A stretch of 64,000 nt of DNA from Diadophis punctatus similis (Eukaryota > Chordata > Lepidosauria > Squamata > Dipsadidae): the NCBI GenBank assembly GCA_023053685.1, contig JALIGW010000016.1, positions 10,717,001 through 10,781,000 on the forward strand, written 5' to 3'. Under the pieces are notes generated by a model that worked only from the letters and a program-made list of their open reading frames with translations, was not told where the DNA came from and did no database searches. How positions within the stretch are numbered: the stretch's first letter is position 1; each line of letters begins with the position of its first letter. Of this stretch, positions 22,805-32,749 are shown piece by piece. Made by a program: the position numbers and the translations under genes.

Positions 22805-23330
22805 TTATACCCCATCAATCTCACTATCCCAAATGACTCAGGTGCTTACAATGGCATAAAAGCATAAATACAAAAAAAGCATTAAAATTAAGATTACCGG
22901 CAATTAAATAAAAAGTTTTTTTAAAAAAAAGGGTCAGGGATCAACAATTTTCTCTCATTCATTCAGCCACCTCCAGTATAGCATGCCCCCATTGGACACA
23001 CACACCCCCAAGCCAACTGCCAGAGCTAGGTTTTAGGGCTCTTCCAGAAAGTCTGAAGGATAGAGGCAGATCTTACCTTAGGAGCTAAGGCAGAGATCTT
23101 CAAACTTGGCAACTTTAAGACTTGTGGACTTCAACTCCCAGAATTCTCCAGCCAGCATAGCTGGCTGGAGAATTCTGGGAGTTGAAGTCCACAAGTCTTA
23201 AAGTTGCCAAGTTTGGGGACCCCTGAGCTAAGGTGTTTCTGAGGGCAGGGACCATGGAAGAGAAGGCTCCTCTCCTTGATCCTACTAGTCAAAATTCCTT
23301 GGGTGGCAGAAGCAAAAAGAGGGTTTTTCT
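22720..23330 (-). mobile_element. L2-group LINE fragment with (CTTT)n tail
   Basis: About twenty CTTT units (22725-22804) form the low-coordinate tail. The rest resembles decayed L2-group 3' sequence (GAAGGCTCCTCTCC and neighbours), split by the palindromic MITE at 23091-23225. Confidence 0.5.
23091..23225. mobile_element. Fold-back MITE with 56-bp perfect arms
   Basis: Exact 8-bp duplications AGCTAAGG (23083-23090, 23226-23233). Arms 23101-23156 and 23160-23215 are perfect inverted copies separated by only 3 nt (ATA). Terminal CAGAGATC and GGACCCCTG fit the hAT-like end pattern. A half-copy is at 35915-35984. Confidence 0.9.
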
Positions 23331-24276
23331 GCCAGCATGAGTGGGGAAGGCTAGTCCCATGGGGCAATGGTTCATCATTATTTTCTATATCAGTTACTAA
23401 CTAAATTCTACTAGCTAAATAATATCTGACTAAATTACTTCAGAAAGAATTGTAATTTTTTTTCCAAAATAAACCTTAATATCTTTTAAAGACCTATTTT
23501 TTCTTTTGTGCCAAAAATATGAGAAATCAATGTTTCACAATTAATGGAAGGAAAGAAATCTCCCTCATGCATTCCTTTTCAGACTATTAGGCTAAAGTCA
23601 GTTTAAAACAGTCCAAACAGCAGTATTCTTTTCTGCTTCTCACTAAATCAGCATCTTTTGATCCCACTGGTAAACAATGAATCTGGCGAAAAGACCATGC
23701 TTTTAATCTTCAGAGACAGAGAAAGATCTCTCACATATGCAGCGTTATTATCTTCTGAGAAAGTTTATAAAGATTTTCCCCCCTTCTTTAATTTGGAGAT
23801 TACACAAATACGTTCCCTAACTCTCCACCTTCTTTCCGAACAGCGATTCAGTTTCCTTCAGGGGAAGGGAGTTAAATAAACGGCTTTAACTTCTGTTCTC
23901 CCTGTGAAACGTGACATTTCTCTTATATGTTTACTGCAAAATTAAATGGAATCCACAGAGCTTCTAAAAAGTCAATGAATCTTCAAGTAAATTCAGGAAG
24001 ACAAGTTCATGTTCTGCCCACAGCCAAAAGATCTTGCACATAGATGGATGCTTAATAGCACATGGTAGCACCTGGCTTTCCCTTCCTCCCACCATGCAGT
24101 TGAACAAATGTGCACTTAGGTGTGATATCAAAGTGTTATCGAAAAATCCAATATCCTTGCTTAGCCCTCCTTGGAGTGCACATCTCTGCAATGCAGCGAA
24201 CACCAATTAAACCCAAATATGATATAAAACAACAATTAGGAGCCCAAGTGCAAAATGTAATTAACCAGAATCTAAT
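23235..24276. other. Mostly unassigned DNA
   Basis: No gene seen. The first 100 bp belongs to the flanking L2-group fragment. Confidence 0.35.
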
Positions 24277-24371
24277 GGAATAAATAGAATAACCGAGTTG
24301 GAAGGGAACTTGGAGGTCTTCTAGTCCAACCCCCTGCTTAGGCAGGAAACCCTACACCACTTCAGACAAAT
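24277..24371 (-). mobile_element. CR1-group LINE 3' end
   Basis: Contains GAGTTGGAAGGGAACTTGG, AGTCCAACCCCCTGC and ACCACTTCAGACAAATGG, matching the longer copy from 51869. Confidence 0.8.
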
Positions 24372-24386
24372 GGTTACATTTTTTTA

Positions 24387-24625
24387 GTGCAAAATAGCAA
24401 TAGCAATAGCACTTAGACTTATATACCGCTTCATAGTGCTTTACAGCCCTCTCTAAGCGGTTTACAGAGTTCAGCATATTGCCCCCAACAATCTGGGTCC
24501 TCATTTTACCCACCTCGGAAGGATGGAAGGCTGAGTCAACCTTGAGCCGGTGATACTTGAACAGCTGAACTGCTGAACTAGCAGTAGCCTGCAGTGCTGC
24601 ATTTAACCACTGCACCATCTCGGCT
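24387..24625 (-). mobile_element. tRNA-headed SINE, minus strand
   Basis: Tail TAGCAATAGCAATAGC at the low end, body GGAAGGATGGAAGGCTGAGT, head ending CATCTCGGCTC. Immediately beyond its 5' end is a 13-bp hairpin (24628-24657). Confidence 0.85.
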
Positions 24626-24627
24626 CT

Positions 24628-24657
24628 ATGTCTAGAAAAGCTACCTTTTCTAGACAT
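24628..24657. repeat. 13-bp inverted repeat at a SINE 5' junction
   Basis: ATGTCTAGAAAAG and CTTTTCTAGACAT are perfect inverted copies separated by CTAC. The left arm touches the SINE head. Confidence 0.9.
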
Positions 24658-24973
24658 TCATTAGTAACAGCGTGCAAAGCTTTGAAAGAGGTTTTGGATT
24701 TGGGAAAAAGCTTTGATCACCCCACCCCACTGAAACAAGAAGAAAACAAAAGAAAGATCTACTGAAAGGGAATCCTAAAGACTCCATGAAAAGGTCCAAA
24801 GTAAAATCTCCTACAACCTAAAGCTCAATTATTGCAAGTCAAACATGTGGTTATCTTGGAAATAAGAGAAGTAGCCTGCCTTTGCTTTCTTCCAGGATGG
24901 TTTTTTCCCCAACGTTTTGACTGTATTGTGCCCCCACGTCCTTGATTGCCATGGTGTCCGTGAACTCCTAGAC

Positions 24974-25659
24974 CAGGGCTGTCGAACTTAAAGCCTGGGG
25001 GCCAGATCCGGCTCACGGGGTGCTTCGATCTGGCCCGCAGGGGCCCCCTGGAAATAGTGAAGGACCGGTCCGCAGTGCCTCTGCCAACTAAAAAGGAGCT
25101 CAGAAGGGCTGCGTGCAGCCCTCCCGAGTTCCATTTTTGCTGGCAGAGTGTTGTAGGAGGCCATCCCAGCCAAAATGAAGCTCGAGACGGCCATGTGTGG
25201 CCCCCCGAGCTCCGTTTTCACTGGCAGAGGGTTGCAGGAGGCCGTCCCAGTTGAAAACAGAGCTCACAAGGGCCATGTGTGGGCCCCCGAGCTCCATTTT
25301 CATTGGCAGAGGGTTGTAGGAGGCCGTCCCAGCCAAAGTGAAGCTCGAGATGGCCACGTGTGGCCCCCTGAGCTCCGTTTTCACTGGCAGAGGGTTGCAG
25401 GAGGCTGTCCCAGCTGAAAACAGAGCTCACAAGGGCCACGTGTGGGCCCCCGAGCTCCATTTTCATTGGCAGAGGGTTGTAGAAGGCTGTCGCAGCCGAA
25501 AATGGAGCTCGGGAGCCCGTTTTCACTAGCAGAGCATTTGGGCCACCACAGGTGCCCCCCAACACAAGTGACATCATGCTAGCCATGCCCACCCTGGTCC
25601 ACCCAAGGTGAAACACAAACCTGATGCAGCCCTCAATGAAATTGAGTTTGACACCCCTG
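24974..25659. mobile_element. hAT-like MITE (family A), expanded interior
   Basis: Ends AGGGCTGTCGAAC and GAGTTTGACACCCCTG, flanked by CCTAGACC on both sides (the first C is shared with the element end). Length is increased by the internal tandem repeat at 25126-25510. Confidence 0.85.
25126..25510. repeat. 82-bp monomers in a 163-bp dimer repeat
   Basis: GAGCTCC-type anchors start at 25126, 25207, 25289, 25370 and 25452, about 81-82 bp apart. Alternate monomers are most alike (GTTTTCACTGG versus ATTTTCATTGG), so the unit of amplification is the 163-bp pair. Confidence 0.8.
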
Positions 25660-26087
25660 CCTAGACCATTTCTGATTCCACACCCAAAAAAGTCTAGGAA
25701 ACTGAAGCGCCAATCAGGGAAGCTGCCACAAAGCAGGGAGGCTGGTATAGGAGCAGCAATCCCACCTGATTCTAGGATTGCAAGTAACCCCAAAGGAAGA
25801 TGCAATGTCTATGAAAAGTTGCACTCCAAAATTACCTATTCTTCTTCAAATCAATATTGTTTCATAGCTCTGATCTGGAATGCTTGTGTTAGGAAAGGTT
25901 ATGTCAAGCAAATAGAGCTTGGCCTGAGATTTTTCTGGTTTATAGAACATTGATCGAAGGAACAAAACAGATAAATACCTGGATATATGCAATAATGCCA
26001 TAGATTACACTGCCTGTTCAGACAGAAGACAACATTAGTTGGAATGAAGCATCTAGAACAAAAGTTCCAAGAAGCGTCCATCCAAGA

Positions 26088-26386
26088 CAGGGGTAAAATG
26101 CTCCCAGTTCAGGCAGGCCGGTATGTCATCGTAGAGCCGATAGAATCGATAGTGATCACAGCACAAGGCTTTCCCCACCTGCTTCCCCCACCTGCCTGGA
26201 TGCCGCCATTTGGGTTCTTTTACCCTTTGTGCATGTGCAGAACACTTTGCACATGCGCAGAGGGTAAAAGAACCCAAATGGCGGCATCCAGACGGGTGGG
26301 GGAAGCCTCTTGCTGCGATCACTATCAGCTCTATCAGCTCTACGACGACCGACTGGCCCACCCGAACCGGGAGCATTTCACCCCTG
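26088..26386. mobile_element. Fold-back hAT-like MITE (family F)
   Basis: Ends CAGGGGTAAAATGCTCCC and GGGAGCATTTCACCCCTG. Flanks ATCCAAGA and ATGCAAGA match at 7 of 8. The interior is a long imperfect palindrome centred between GGGTTCTTTTACCC and GGGTAAAAGAACCC, with GCACATGCGCAG motifs. Confidence 0.88.
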
Positions 26387-26462
26387 ATGCAAGACCACTT
26401 TACGTACTAAGTTATAAAAAGAAAAATATTTAGAATCCATATTTTAAAGATAAAAATAAAGT

Positions 26463-26637
26463 AGAGGAGGAGGAAGAAGAGGAGGAGGAGGAGGAGGAGG
26501 AGGAGGAGGAGGAGGAGGAGGAGGAAGAAGAAGAAGAAGAAGAAGAAGAAGAAGAAGAAGAAGAAGAAGAAGAAGAAGAAGAAGAAGAAGAAGAAGAAGA
26601 AGAAGAAGAAGAAGAAGAAGAAGAAGAAGAAGAAGAA
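26463..26637 (+). repeat. (GGA)n(GAA)n purine triplet array
   Basis: A GGA block followed by about forty GAA units. It abuts a decayed LINE tail (TTTTATTTCTATTCACCGCC). The minus-strand Leu/Pro homopolymer frame over it is an artefact. Long GAA tracts can form triplex DNA. Confidence 0.92.
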
Positions 26638-26759
26638 TTTTATTTCTATTCACCGCCAAGGGTCTCTGGGCAGTTAGGAGGTTTCTGTCACTTTTCCAAT
26701 TCTGCAAATAGAAGAAAGAGAGAAAGCACCCAACATTAATTACTTTCAATGCTAAACTG

Positions 26760-27220
26760 AGTCAATATTCTAATTTAACCATATAATTGGCTAGAGTCAC
26801 ATAGCATTAAAAGTATAAACATGGTTTTACAAAACACAGGGACTAGGTTTACGCAACACAGAAAGCCAGACGCAAACAAGCTATGATATAGCTTAATACA
26901 ATGTCTGAACCCAGTCAGTGGATGCATTCCGAGAGTTTATAATATTTATCCATCAATAGTAGAGAAACCAGCAGTCAAGAAATATGCAGAGGAGATGGAT
27001 CGTCGTGAATCCATGAAGTAAATGAGAAATAAACAGACGGGTAATATCTTTTGTCAAATTGATGGTCAGATAATTGATTCTAATATTAAAAGTAAATACA
27101 TGTGATTATATTGTTGAAAAATGCATATGCATACACTCTGACAACACATTGTTTAAAGTGAAAATGGAATTTTTATATGTTATAAAATAAAAAACTTTTT
27201 GCAAAAATATATATATATGC
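26760..27220. other. Unassigned AT-rich DNA
   Basis: No recognisable feature. Confidence 0.35.
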
Positions 27221-27225
27221 AGAGT

Positions 27226-27625
27226 AACAGAATAAGAGAGTTGGAAGGGACCTTGGAGGTCTTATAGTCCAACCAGGGGTGAAATTCAGCCGGTTCTGAC
27301 AGGTTCTGGGGAACCTGTAGTGGAAATTTTGAGTAGTTCGGAGAACCAGCAAATGCCACCTCTAGCTGGCCCCAGAGTGGGGTGGGAATGGAGATTTTGC
27401 AGTATCCTTCCCCTGCCACGCCCACCAAGCCACACCCACAGAACCGGCAGGGAAAAAATTTGAATTTCACCCCTGAGTCCAACCTCCTGGTCAGGCAGGA
27501 ACCCATATACCATTTCAAACAAATGGCTTTCCAATCTCATCATAAAAACCTCCAGTGTTGGAGCACCCACAACTTCTGGAGGCAAGCTGTTCCACTGATT
27601 AATTATTCTAACTCTTTCATTGTTT
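27226..27625 (-). mobile_element. CR1-group LINE 3' end, split by a MITE
   Basis: AGAGTTGGAAGGGACCTTGG at the low end continues after the MITE with AACCTCCTGGTCAGGCAGG and CTGTTCCACTGATTAATTA. Removing 27274-27475 plus one duplication restores the element. Confidence 0.85.
27274..27475. mobile_element. hAT-like MITE (family D), intact
   Basis: CAGGGGTGAAATTC and GAATTTCACCCCTG are perfect 14-bp terminal inverted repeats. Exact 8-bp duplications AGTCCAAC (27266-27273, 27476-27483). The target is readable because the CR1 sequence on both sides is known from other copies. Confidence 0.95.
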
Positions 27626-27649
27626 TATGCTGCTGACTAGCATTTGGTA

Positions 27650-28570
27650 GAGCAGCCATGAAGGTCTTCAAAAACATATGCTATGCTTACGAAGATCCAA
27701 ATTGTGCAAGCCGTCATGTTATCCGCTGTGACATTCCTTGGAAGTGAAAGTTCAGCATTAAAGAAGCTGGATAGGAAGTGTATCGATGCTTTCAAGCGTG
27801 GTATTGAAGAAGACTTCTGAGAATATTGTGGATAGTCAAGAAAACAAAACAATATGTCATCAAATAAATCAAGCAAAGTTTTCACTCAAGGCACAAATGA
27901 CCAGGCTGAAATTATCCTATTTCAGACACATTGTGTGAAGTTCCGGCTCTCTGGAGAAGGTTCTAATGTTGGGAAAGATGGAAGGAAAGGGAAGAGGAAG
28001 ATGGCCAGCAGGAGGCAAGGGGGGTGGACTTAGTTAGAGTGGCTGTGGATGTACTGTTGGAAGACTTGAAGGACTAGGTCAGAGGTCAGCAACCTTAAAC
28101 ACTCAAAGAGCCATTTGGACCAGTTTCCCACAGAAAAGAAAACACCGGGAGCCACAAAACCCTTTTGACATCTAAAATGAAGATAACACTGCATATATTG
28201 TTTTTTTACCTTTATGCTATGTATAAAAAAAACTATAGTGTGTTGCATTTGTGTAATCAATGAACTGCTACAGAGAAAACACATTTTTATTTCTGCATGC
28301 AACAAAAACATTTTGAACTCTGAAAAAAAAAGATGGGTCGAAAAGCTCTATAAGCCGCGTGCTGGCGGGTGTCGACATTGGCAGTTGTGACGCATATTTT
28401 GAGCAACAGGGAGCCGCAGGAGGGGGGTGAAAGAGCCACATGTGGCTCCAGAGCCACGGGTTGCAGACCCCCTGGACTAGGTTAAGGGCAGATTATCATG
28501 GAGAAAATCTATCTGTGTGATCACAGTAAGTCAAGAATGACTTAATGGCACACAATCAGTTAATCAATCA
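27650..28570 (+). mobile_element. Bov-B (RTE) LINE C-terminal region, decayed
   Basis: The plus strand reads, with stops and shifts, like the end of the Bov-B polyprotein: CYAYEDPNCASRHVIRCDIP, RRLLRILWIVKKT, then GKDGRKG-type and LEDLKD segments, ending WRKSICVI. The MITE at 28080-28474 is inserted in it. Bov-B is abundant in squamates and known for horizontal transfer. Confidence 0.65.
28080..28474. mobile_element. hAT-like element (family J)
   Basis: Ends CAGAGGTCAGCAACCT and GGGTTGCAGACCCCCTG. Exact 8-bp duplications GACTAGGT at 28072-28079 and 28475-28482. The family carries a remnant of a transposase gene in the copy at 29910-30250. Confidence 0.92.
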
Positions 28571-28574
28571 GTCA

Positions 28575-29440
28575 ATCAAGGTATTTACCAAGAGTCAAGA
28601 AACACCTATGCTCAGTTTACATAATGGTCAGCAAGAAAGAAAATCTCACAATAGCTTTTTAATTGATTTGATTGTCTTGTGTAAGGATTGTCTCTTCCTG
28701 CTGCCCAGCATATTTCAGAAGTCAAAGCCAGGACAGAAAGTAAGGGGGGAAAACCCCAGGGGAGTGGGGGAATGAATTGCTGCTTTTTCTTTTAAAAGCT
28801 GAGAGCAGATGGAGATAAGACAAAAAGGAATAAAAAGATGAGAGGGTGAGAAAAATACTAGATTCTGCAGTTATGATTAGACTGACAAGAAGATTGCAAA
28901 GAACTTCCAATTTGTTTTTCCCTCTTCCCATTCAAACTTGTTGGAACTACAGTTAAGATAACAAAAAATATATATCAAAAGAAGTGTGAGGATGGAATCC
29001 TGAACCTAAGAGGTCTTCTAATTATTTTTCTTAAGCAATCGAAAGCAGTAGAAGGGGCACTCCGGAAACAGAAGGGGCATTTCAGGAGAATTTTATAACT
29101 TGTCAATAAGGATTAGCTTGCTAAATAAATAATTGGGTGCACATTGGGTGGTAGAATAATTGCATAAGCCTTTAAGATGAGCTGAAAGACATTTTGGGAA
29201 TCCAGCCATTGCTAATAATAATAAACAAATCTGTCACAGTAATGCCAGAAATCTTAATCAGTTCATCAGCTGATTAATTGTTGACATTTGCATAGGAAAT
29301 GCATTCATTGTTTTAAATGCAAAATGACATTTTGATCTGCAACACTAACCAACCTGGGAGTGATCCCTACAGAAGTTAGTGGCACTTATAAAAAGTGGAT
29401 AGGATGATACTGTAAATATATTCATTTTTTTTAAAGGGAA
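28575..29440. other. Unassigned DNA
   Basis: No recognisable gene or repeat. Confidence 0.35.
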
Positions 29441-29448
29441 CATGAAAG

Positions 29449-29686
29449 AGCAATAGCAATAGCAATAGCACTTAGACTTATATACCGTTTCATAGTGCTT
29501 TACAGCCCTCTCTAAGTGGTTTACAGAGTTCAGCATATTGCCCCCAACAATCTGGGTCCTCATTTTACCGACCTCGGAAGGATGGAAGGCTGAGTCAACC
29601 TTGAGCCGGTGAGATTTGAACAGCTGAACTGCTGAACTAGCTGTAGCCTGCATTGCTGCATTTAACCACTGTGCCACCTCGGCTCT
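29449..29686 (-). mobile_element. tRNA-headed SINE, minus strand
   Basis: Same structure as the copy at 24387-24625, with AGCAATAGCAATAGC tail and GCCACCTCGGCTC head. A 17-bp hairpin lies 4 bp beyond its 5' end. Confidence 0.85.
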
Positions 29687-29690
29687 TTGA

Positions 29691-29730
29691 TGATGTAGGC
29701 AAAGGAGAGAATGCTCCTTTGCCTACATCA
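29691..29730. repeat. 17-bp perfect inverted repeat at a SINE 5' junction
   Basis: TGATGTAGGCAAAGGAG (29691-29707) and CTCCTTTGCCTACATCA (29714-29730) with loop AGAATG. The right arm includes the first two bases of the MITE at 29729. Confidence 0.92.
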
Positions 29731-29906
29731 GTGATTCTCAACCTTTTCTTCCCCACAGACCACCCTTTAAATATCTTTTGTGGTGGGGGGGGGGCCAAGA
29801 CTTAACTCAAGATTTAAATCATAACATTTCTTCAAGCCTTCACGGACTCCCTGTTGACAACATTGTGGCTCCCAGGGGTCTGCAGACCACAGACTGAGAA
29901 CCACTG
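29729..29906. mobile_element. hAT-like MITE (family K)
   Basis: Ends CAGTGATTCTCAACCTTT and ACTGAGAACCACTG, a Charlie-type hAT terminus. Left flank GCCTACAT (29721-29728); the matching GCCTAAAT is found only after the next element, at 30251. Confidence 0.8.
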
Positions 29907-29909
29907 GCC

Positions 29910-30250
29910 CAGGGGTCAGCAACCCGCGGCTCTGGAGCCGCATGTGGCTCTTTCATCCCTCTCCTGTGGCTCCCTGTCCCTCAAAATATGTGTCACAACT
30001 GCCAATGTGCGACACCCACCGACACGCAATTTATTAAGCTTTTCAACCCCCAGTAGGCCAACCATGGATAAATACAAGAAAAGAAAAGTTTCAGAAGAAA
30101 ACAGAATCTTTAATTCAACTATATATGCTAGTTTTGTGGCTGCTCAGGAAATTGTCAGGCACGGGAAGAGATTTGTGGCTCCTGGTGTTTTCTTTTCTGT
30201 GGGAAATGGGTCCAAATGGCTCTCTGAGTGTTTCAGGTTGCTGACCCCTG
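29910..30250 (+). mobile_element. hAT-like element (family J) with transposase remnant
   Basis: Ends CAGGGGTCAGCAACCC and GGTTGCTGACCCCTG are inverted repeats. It follows the K element after GCC. An internal-deletion derivative: see the pseudogene at 30064-30180. Confidence 0.82.
30064..30180 (+). pseudogene. Internally deleted hAT transposase remnant
   Basis: ATG at 30064 starts MDKYKKRKVSEENR, which resembles the N-terminus of Charlie-group hAT transposases and their domesticated relatives (ZBED/GTF2IRD2-type), where a KKRKV-x-ENR motif precedes the BED zinc finger. After FNSTIY the frame jumps to ASFVAAQEIVRHGKRF, resembling a segment that in the full protein lies beyond the zinc finger (ALALAREIAKHGKPF-type). 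The BED finger and the catalytic domain are absent. The frame then runs into the element's right end. This is a deletion derivative and cannot encode an active enzyme. Family assignment is from remembered motif similarity. Confidence 0.6.
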
Positions 30251-30259
30251 GCCTAAATG

Positions 30260-31090
30260 ATTTCAGCACCCTCCCCCTTTTTAAGATAAATAAATATCTG
30301 GGACAGAAAGGTTTTTAAAATTGTTTACCGCAGAAATGTTTCCAGCCTACGAGTTGAGCATCTTCTTATTCCCACAAAAAAATCTGAATCTTGGGAAAGA
30401 AAACCGTGTATATCTTTGCTTCTGACACACAATTCTGAAAGTGCTTAGTTACAGCACCACTTCAAACATGTCCTTTAATTTCCCTCCAACCGAGCAAAAG
30501 GCTGACATAAGAATGACATCTTTCTTCTCTCACATCACAATTGTTAGCCTCCTGTTAAGCCCAAAGAGTCACGTTTCTGCTCTGCTGCATACAGGAGAGG
30601 CTACGGAAGCATTTGGTAGGCTGTAGAGTTTTTTTGTTTGGGTTTTTTTTTTTTTTTTGCAATTTTTACTCAAGGCAGGTTCTGACTCCCAAAGCTGTCC
30701 ATCATTAGGGAAGAACAAAGCGTTCTCTTAAGGGGACTGAATTTTCTATTAAGAATGAGATTAAAATCTTCACCTCCGCTATCTAGCGATAAGGAGGGGG
30801 AGGCAGATCCAGGGGATTTGAAAGGCAAAACGAAAGGGAAAGATCCTCAGTATGAACTTGACTCTTGTTATCTACAGAGATACAGAAGAAATTCAAAATG
30901 AGATAAATAGTATTTTTTACAACTATATAGAGATGGTTGATCATTGCTTTTTTCTGAGATATTTCTCCGTTCCCTGGTTTAACCAAGAGTCGTTGTGTTT
31001 TCCCATTAAGGTTTTAAACCGGTCCAAGTGTATTTATCTATTTTAGAATCAGCTGATCAGATACTGCTGTCAACCCAAGCTAAAGACTAT
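30260..31090. other. Unassigned DNA with a poly-T tract
   Basis: A T-run at 30630-30660; no gene seen. Confidence 0.35.
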
Positions 31091-31139
31091 TGAACAGTGC
31101 TCCACAGTTCAATTAAGCAATCATTGCATATGGCAAAAG

Positions 31140-31867
31140 TGCAGAGCTGGGCGAGTCCCAGCTGATCGGGAGGAAATGGGGATTGTGCAGCAACTTTCCC
31201 CTGGAGTGAGGAGGGAATGGAGATTTTGCAGTATCCTTCCCCTGGAGTGGGGTGGGAATGGAGATTTTGCAATATCCTTCCCCTGGAGTGAGGAGGAAAT
31301 GGGGATTTTGCAGTATCCTTCCCCTGGAGTGAGGAGGGAATGGAGATTTTGCAGTATCCTTCCCCTGGAGTGGGGTGGGAATGGAGATTTTGCAATATCC
31401 TTCCCCTGGAGTGAGGAGGAAATGGGGATTTTGCAGTATCCTTCCCCTGGAGTGAGGAGGGAATTGAGATTTTGCAGTATCCTTCCCCTGGAGTGGGGTG
31501 GGAATGGAGATTTTGCAATATCCTTCCCCTGGAGTGAGGAGGAAATGGGGATTTTGCAGTATCCTTCCCCTGGAGTGAGGAGGGAATGGAGATTTTGCAG
31601 TATCCTTCCCCTGGAGTGGGGTGGAAATGGAGATTTTGCAATATCCTTCCCCTGGAGTGAGGAGGAAATGGGGATTTTGCAGTATCCTTCCCCTGGAGTG
31701 AGGAGGGAATGGAGATTTTGCAGTATCCTTCCCCTGGAGTGAGGAGGGAATGGAGATTTTGCAGTATCCTTCCCCTGCCACGCCCATCAAGCCACGCCTG
31801 CCACGCCATGCCCACCAAGCCATGCCCATAGAACCGGTAGTAAAAAAAAAATTGAATCCCACCACTG
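31140..31867 (-). mobile_element. hAT-like element (family D) with minisatellite
   Basis: The right end, TTGAATCCCACCACTG, is the reverse of the family D left end, preceded by CCATGCCCATAGAACCGGTAG. The left boundary is unclear and may have been altered by the array. GC-poor flanks and a possible GCTCCA direct repeat are the only target hint. Confidence 0.7.
31198..31771. repeat. 41-bp minisatellite with 123-bp higher-order unit
   Basis: Fourteen monomers start every 41 bp from 31198 at CCCCTGGAGTG. Three types alternate: A (GAGGAGGGAATGGAG), B (GGGGTGGGAATGGAG) and C (GAGGAGGAAATGGGG), giving ABC four times and then A A. Because 3 x 41 is divisible by 3, stop-free frames of 188-253 codons appear on both strands; they are not genes. 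Confidence 0.95.
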
Positions 31868-31869
31868 GC

Positions 31870-32740
31870 TCCAATGTCCTACCAGCGAATGCCAGAGAAA
31901 TTCAGTGGCCAAGCTTCCAGTCAATTTGAGGCAGGCAAGGCACAATTATGGTGCATTGCAATTTGCACAACTGGATTGTAAAGTGTCAAATGAGTGAACT
32001 CAGTTCTAAAAAGGTAAAGAGGTTTGCCCTCACTCCCACAGCTCTCTGAAAAATATCAACATCACCCAATGGGCCCCTTAGACTATCAAAACGTTGGTAT
32101 ATAGAGATGTATGGTGCCATGTATGGCACAGACAAGGAGAAAAAGAGCTGTGCTTAGACAAGGAAGTGGCTATCACTAAAGTAAAAAGCATATCTTTCTA
32201 ATCCCTCCATCTTTTTTTCCCCTTAAAGTGATTTTTTCCCATTGTCATCTTATTGTTGACACCTGGGGGGGGGAGTTGAAGAACACACAAGGAGGCCTTC
32301 AGATTCACAACCCTTCCTCCCTTTCTGATAGACTTATATATGGCTTCTGTGGTAAAACACACAATACTTCAATACTCCCCTCCACAGCTGCAGTTTTATG
32401 CTTTATGCTGCTTATAATTACCAATAACAAAAATAGCTTATTCATGCTTTTTGTATAAAGAGAAAAAGAGCCTGAATAATTACAGCTTCTCGTGAAATCA
32501 TAACCCATAACACACTAGCTACAAGAATAACATGGCTTCCACTGTCTCGGAAATAAGTAATATTTTGTCATAGGGGGAAATAATGTTTTTTTTAAAAAAT
32601 CACAATATTAAGAATACAAATATTCAGCACAATATTAAACCTCAAGGAAGGTAGCTCAACTGTAGAGAATGAGGGAAATGACTTTGAGGTAAATAGGCAA
32701 GAATCATTGTAGACTCATGCAGATTCCTCATTAATTCAGA
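31870..32740. other. Unassigned DNA
   Basis: No recognisable feature. Confidence 0.35.
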
Positions 32741-32749
32741 CAACTGGGT

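Noticed and set aside
26444..26749. Leu/Pro homopolymer protein
   Set aside because: Translation of the (GGA)n(GAA)n array.
31198..31771. CRISPR-like regular repeat
   Set aside because: There are no spacers: monomers are directly tandem and the genome is eukaryotic.
31087..31874. Open frames of 188-253 codons on both strands
   Set aside because: They follow the 41-bp repeat; three monomers equal 123 bp, so all frames stay open. No start context, splice sites or domain.
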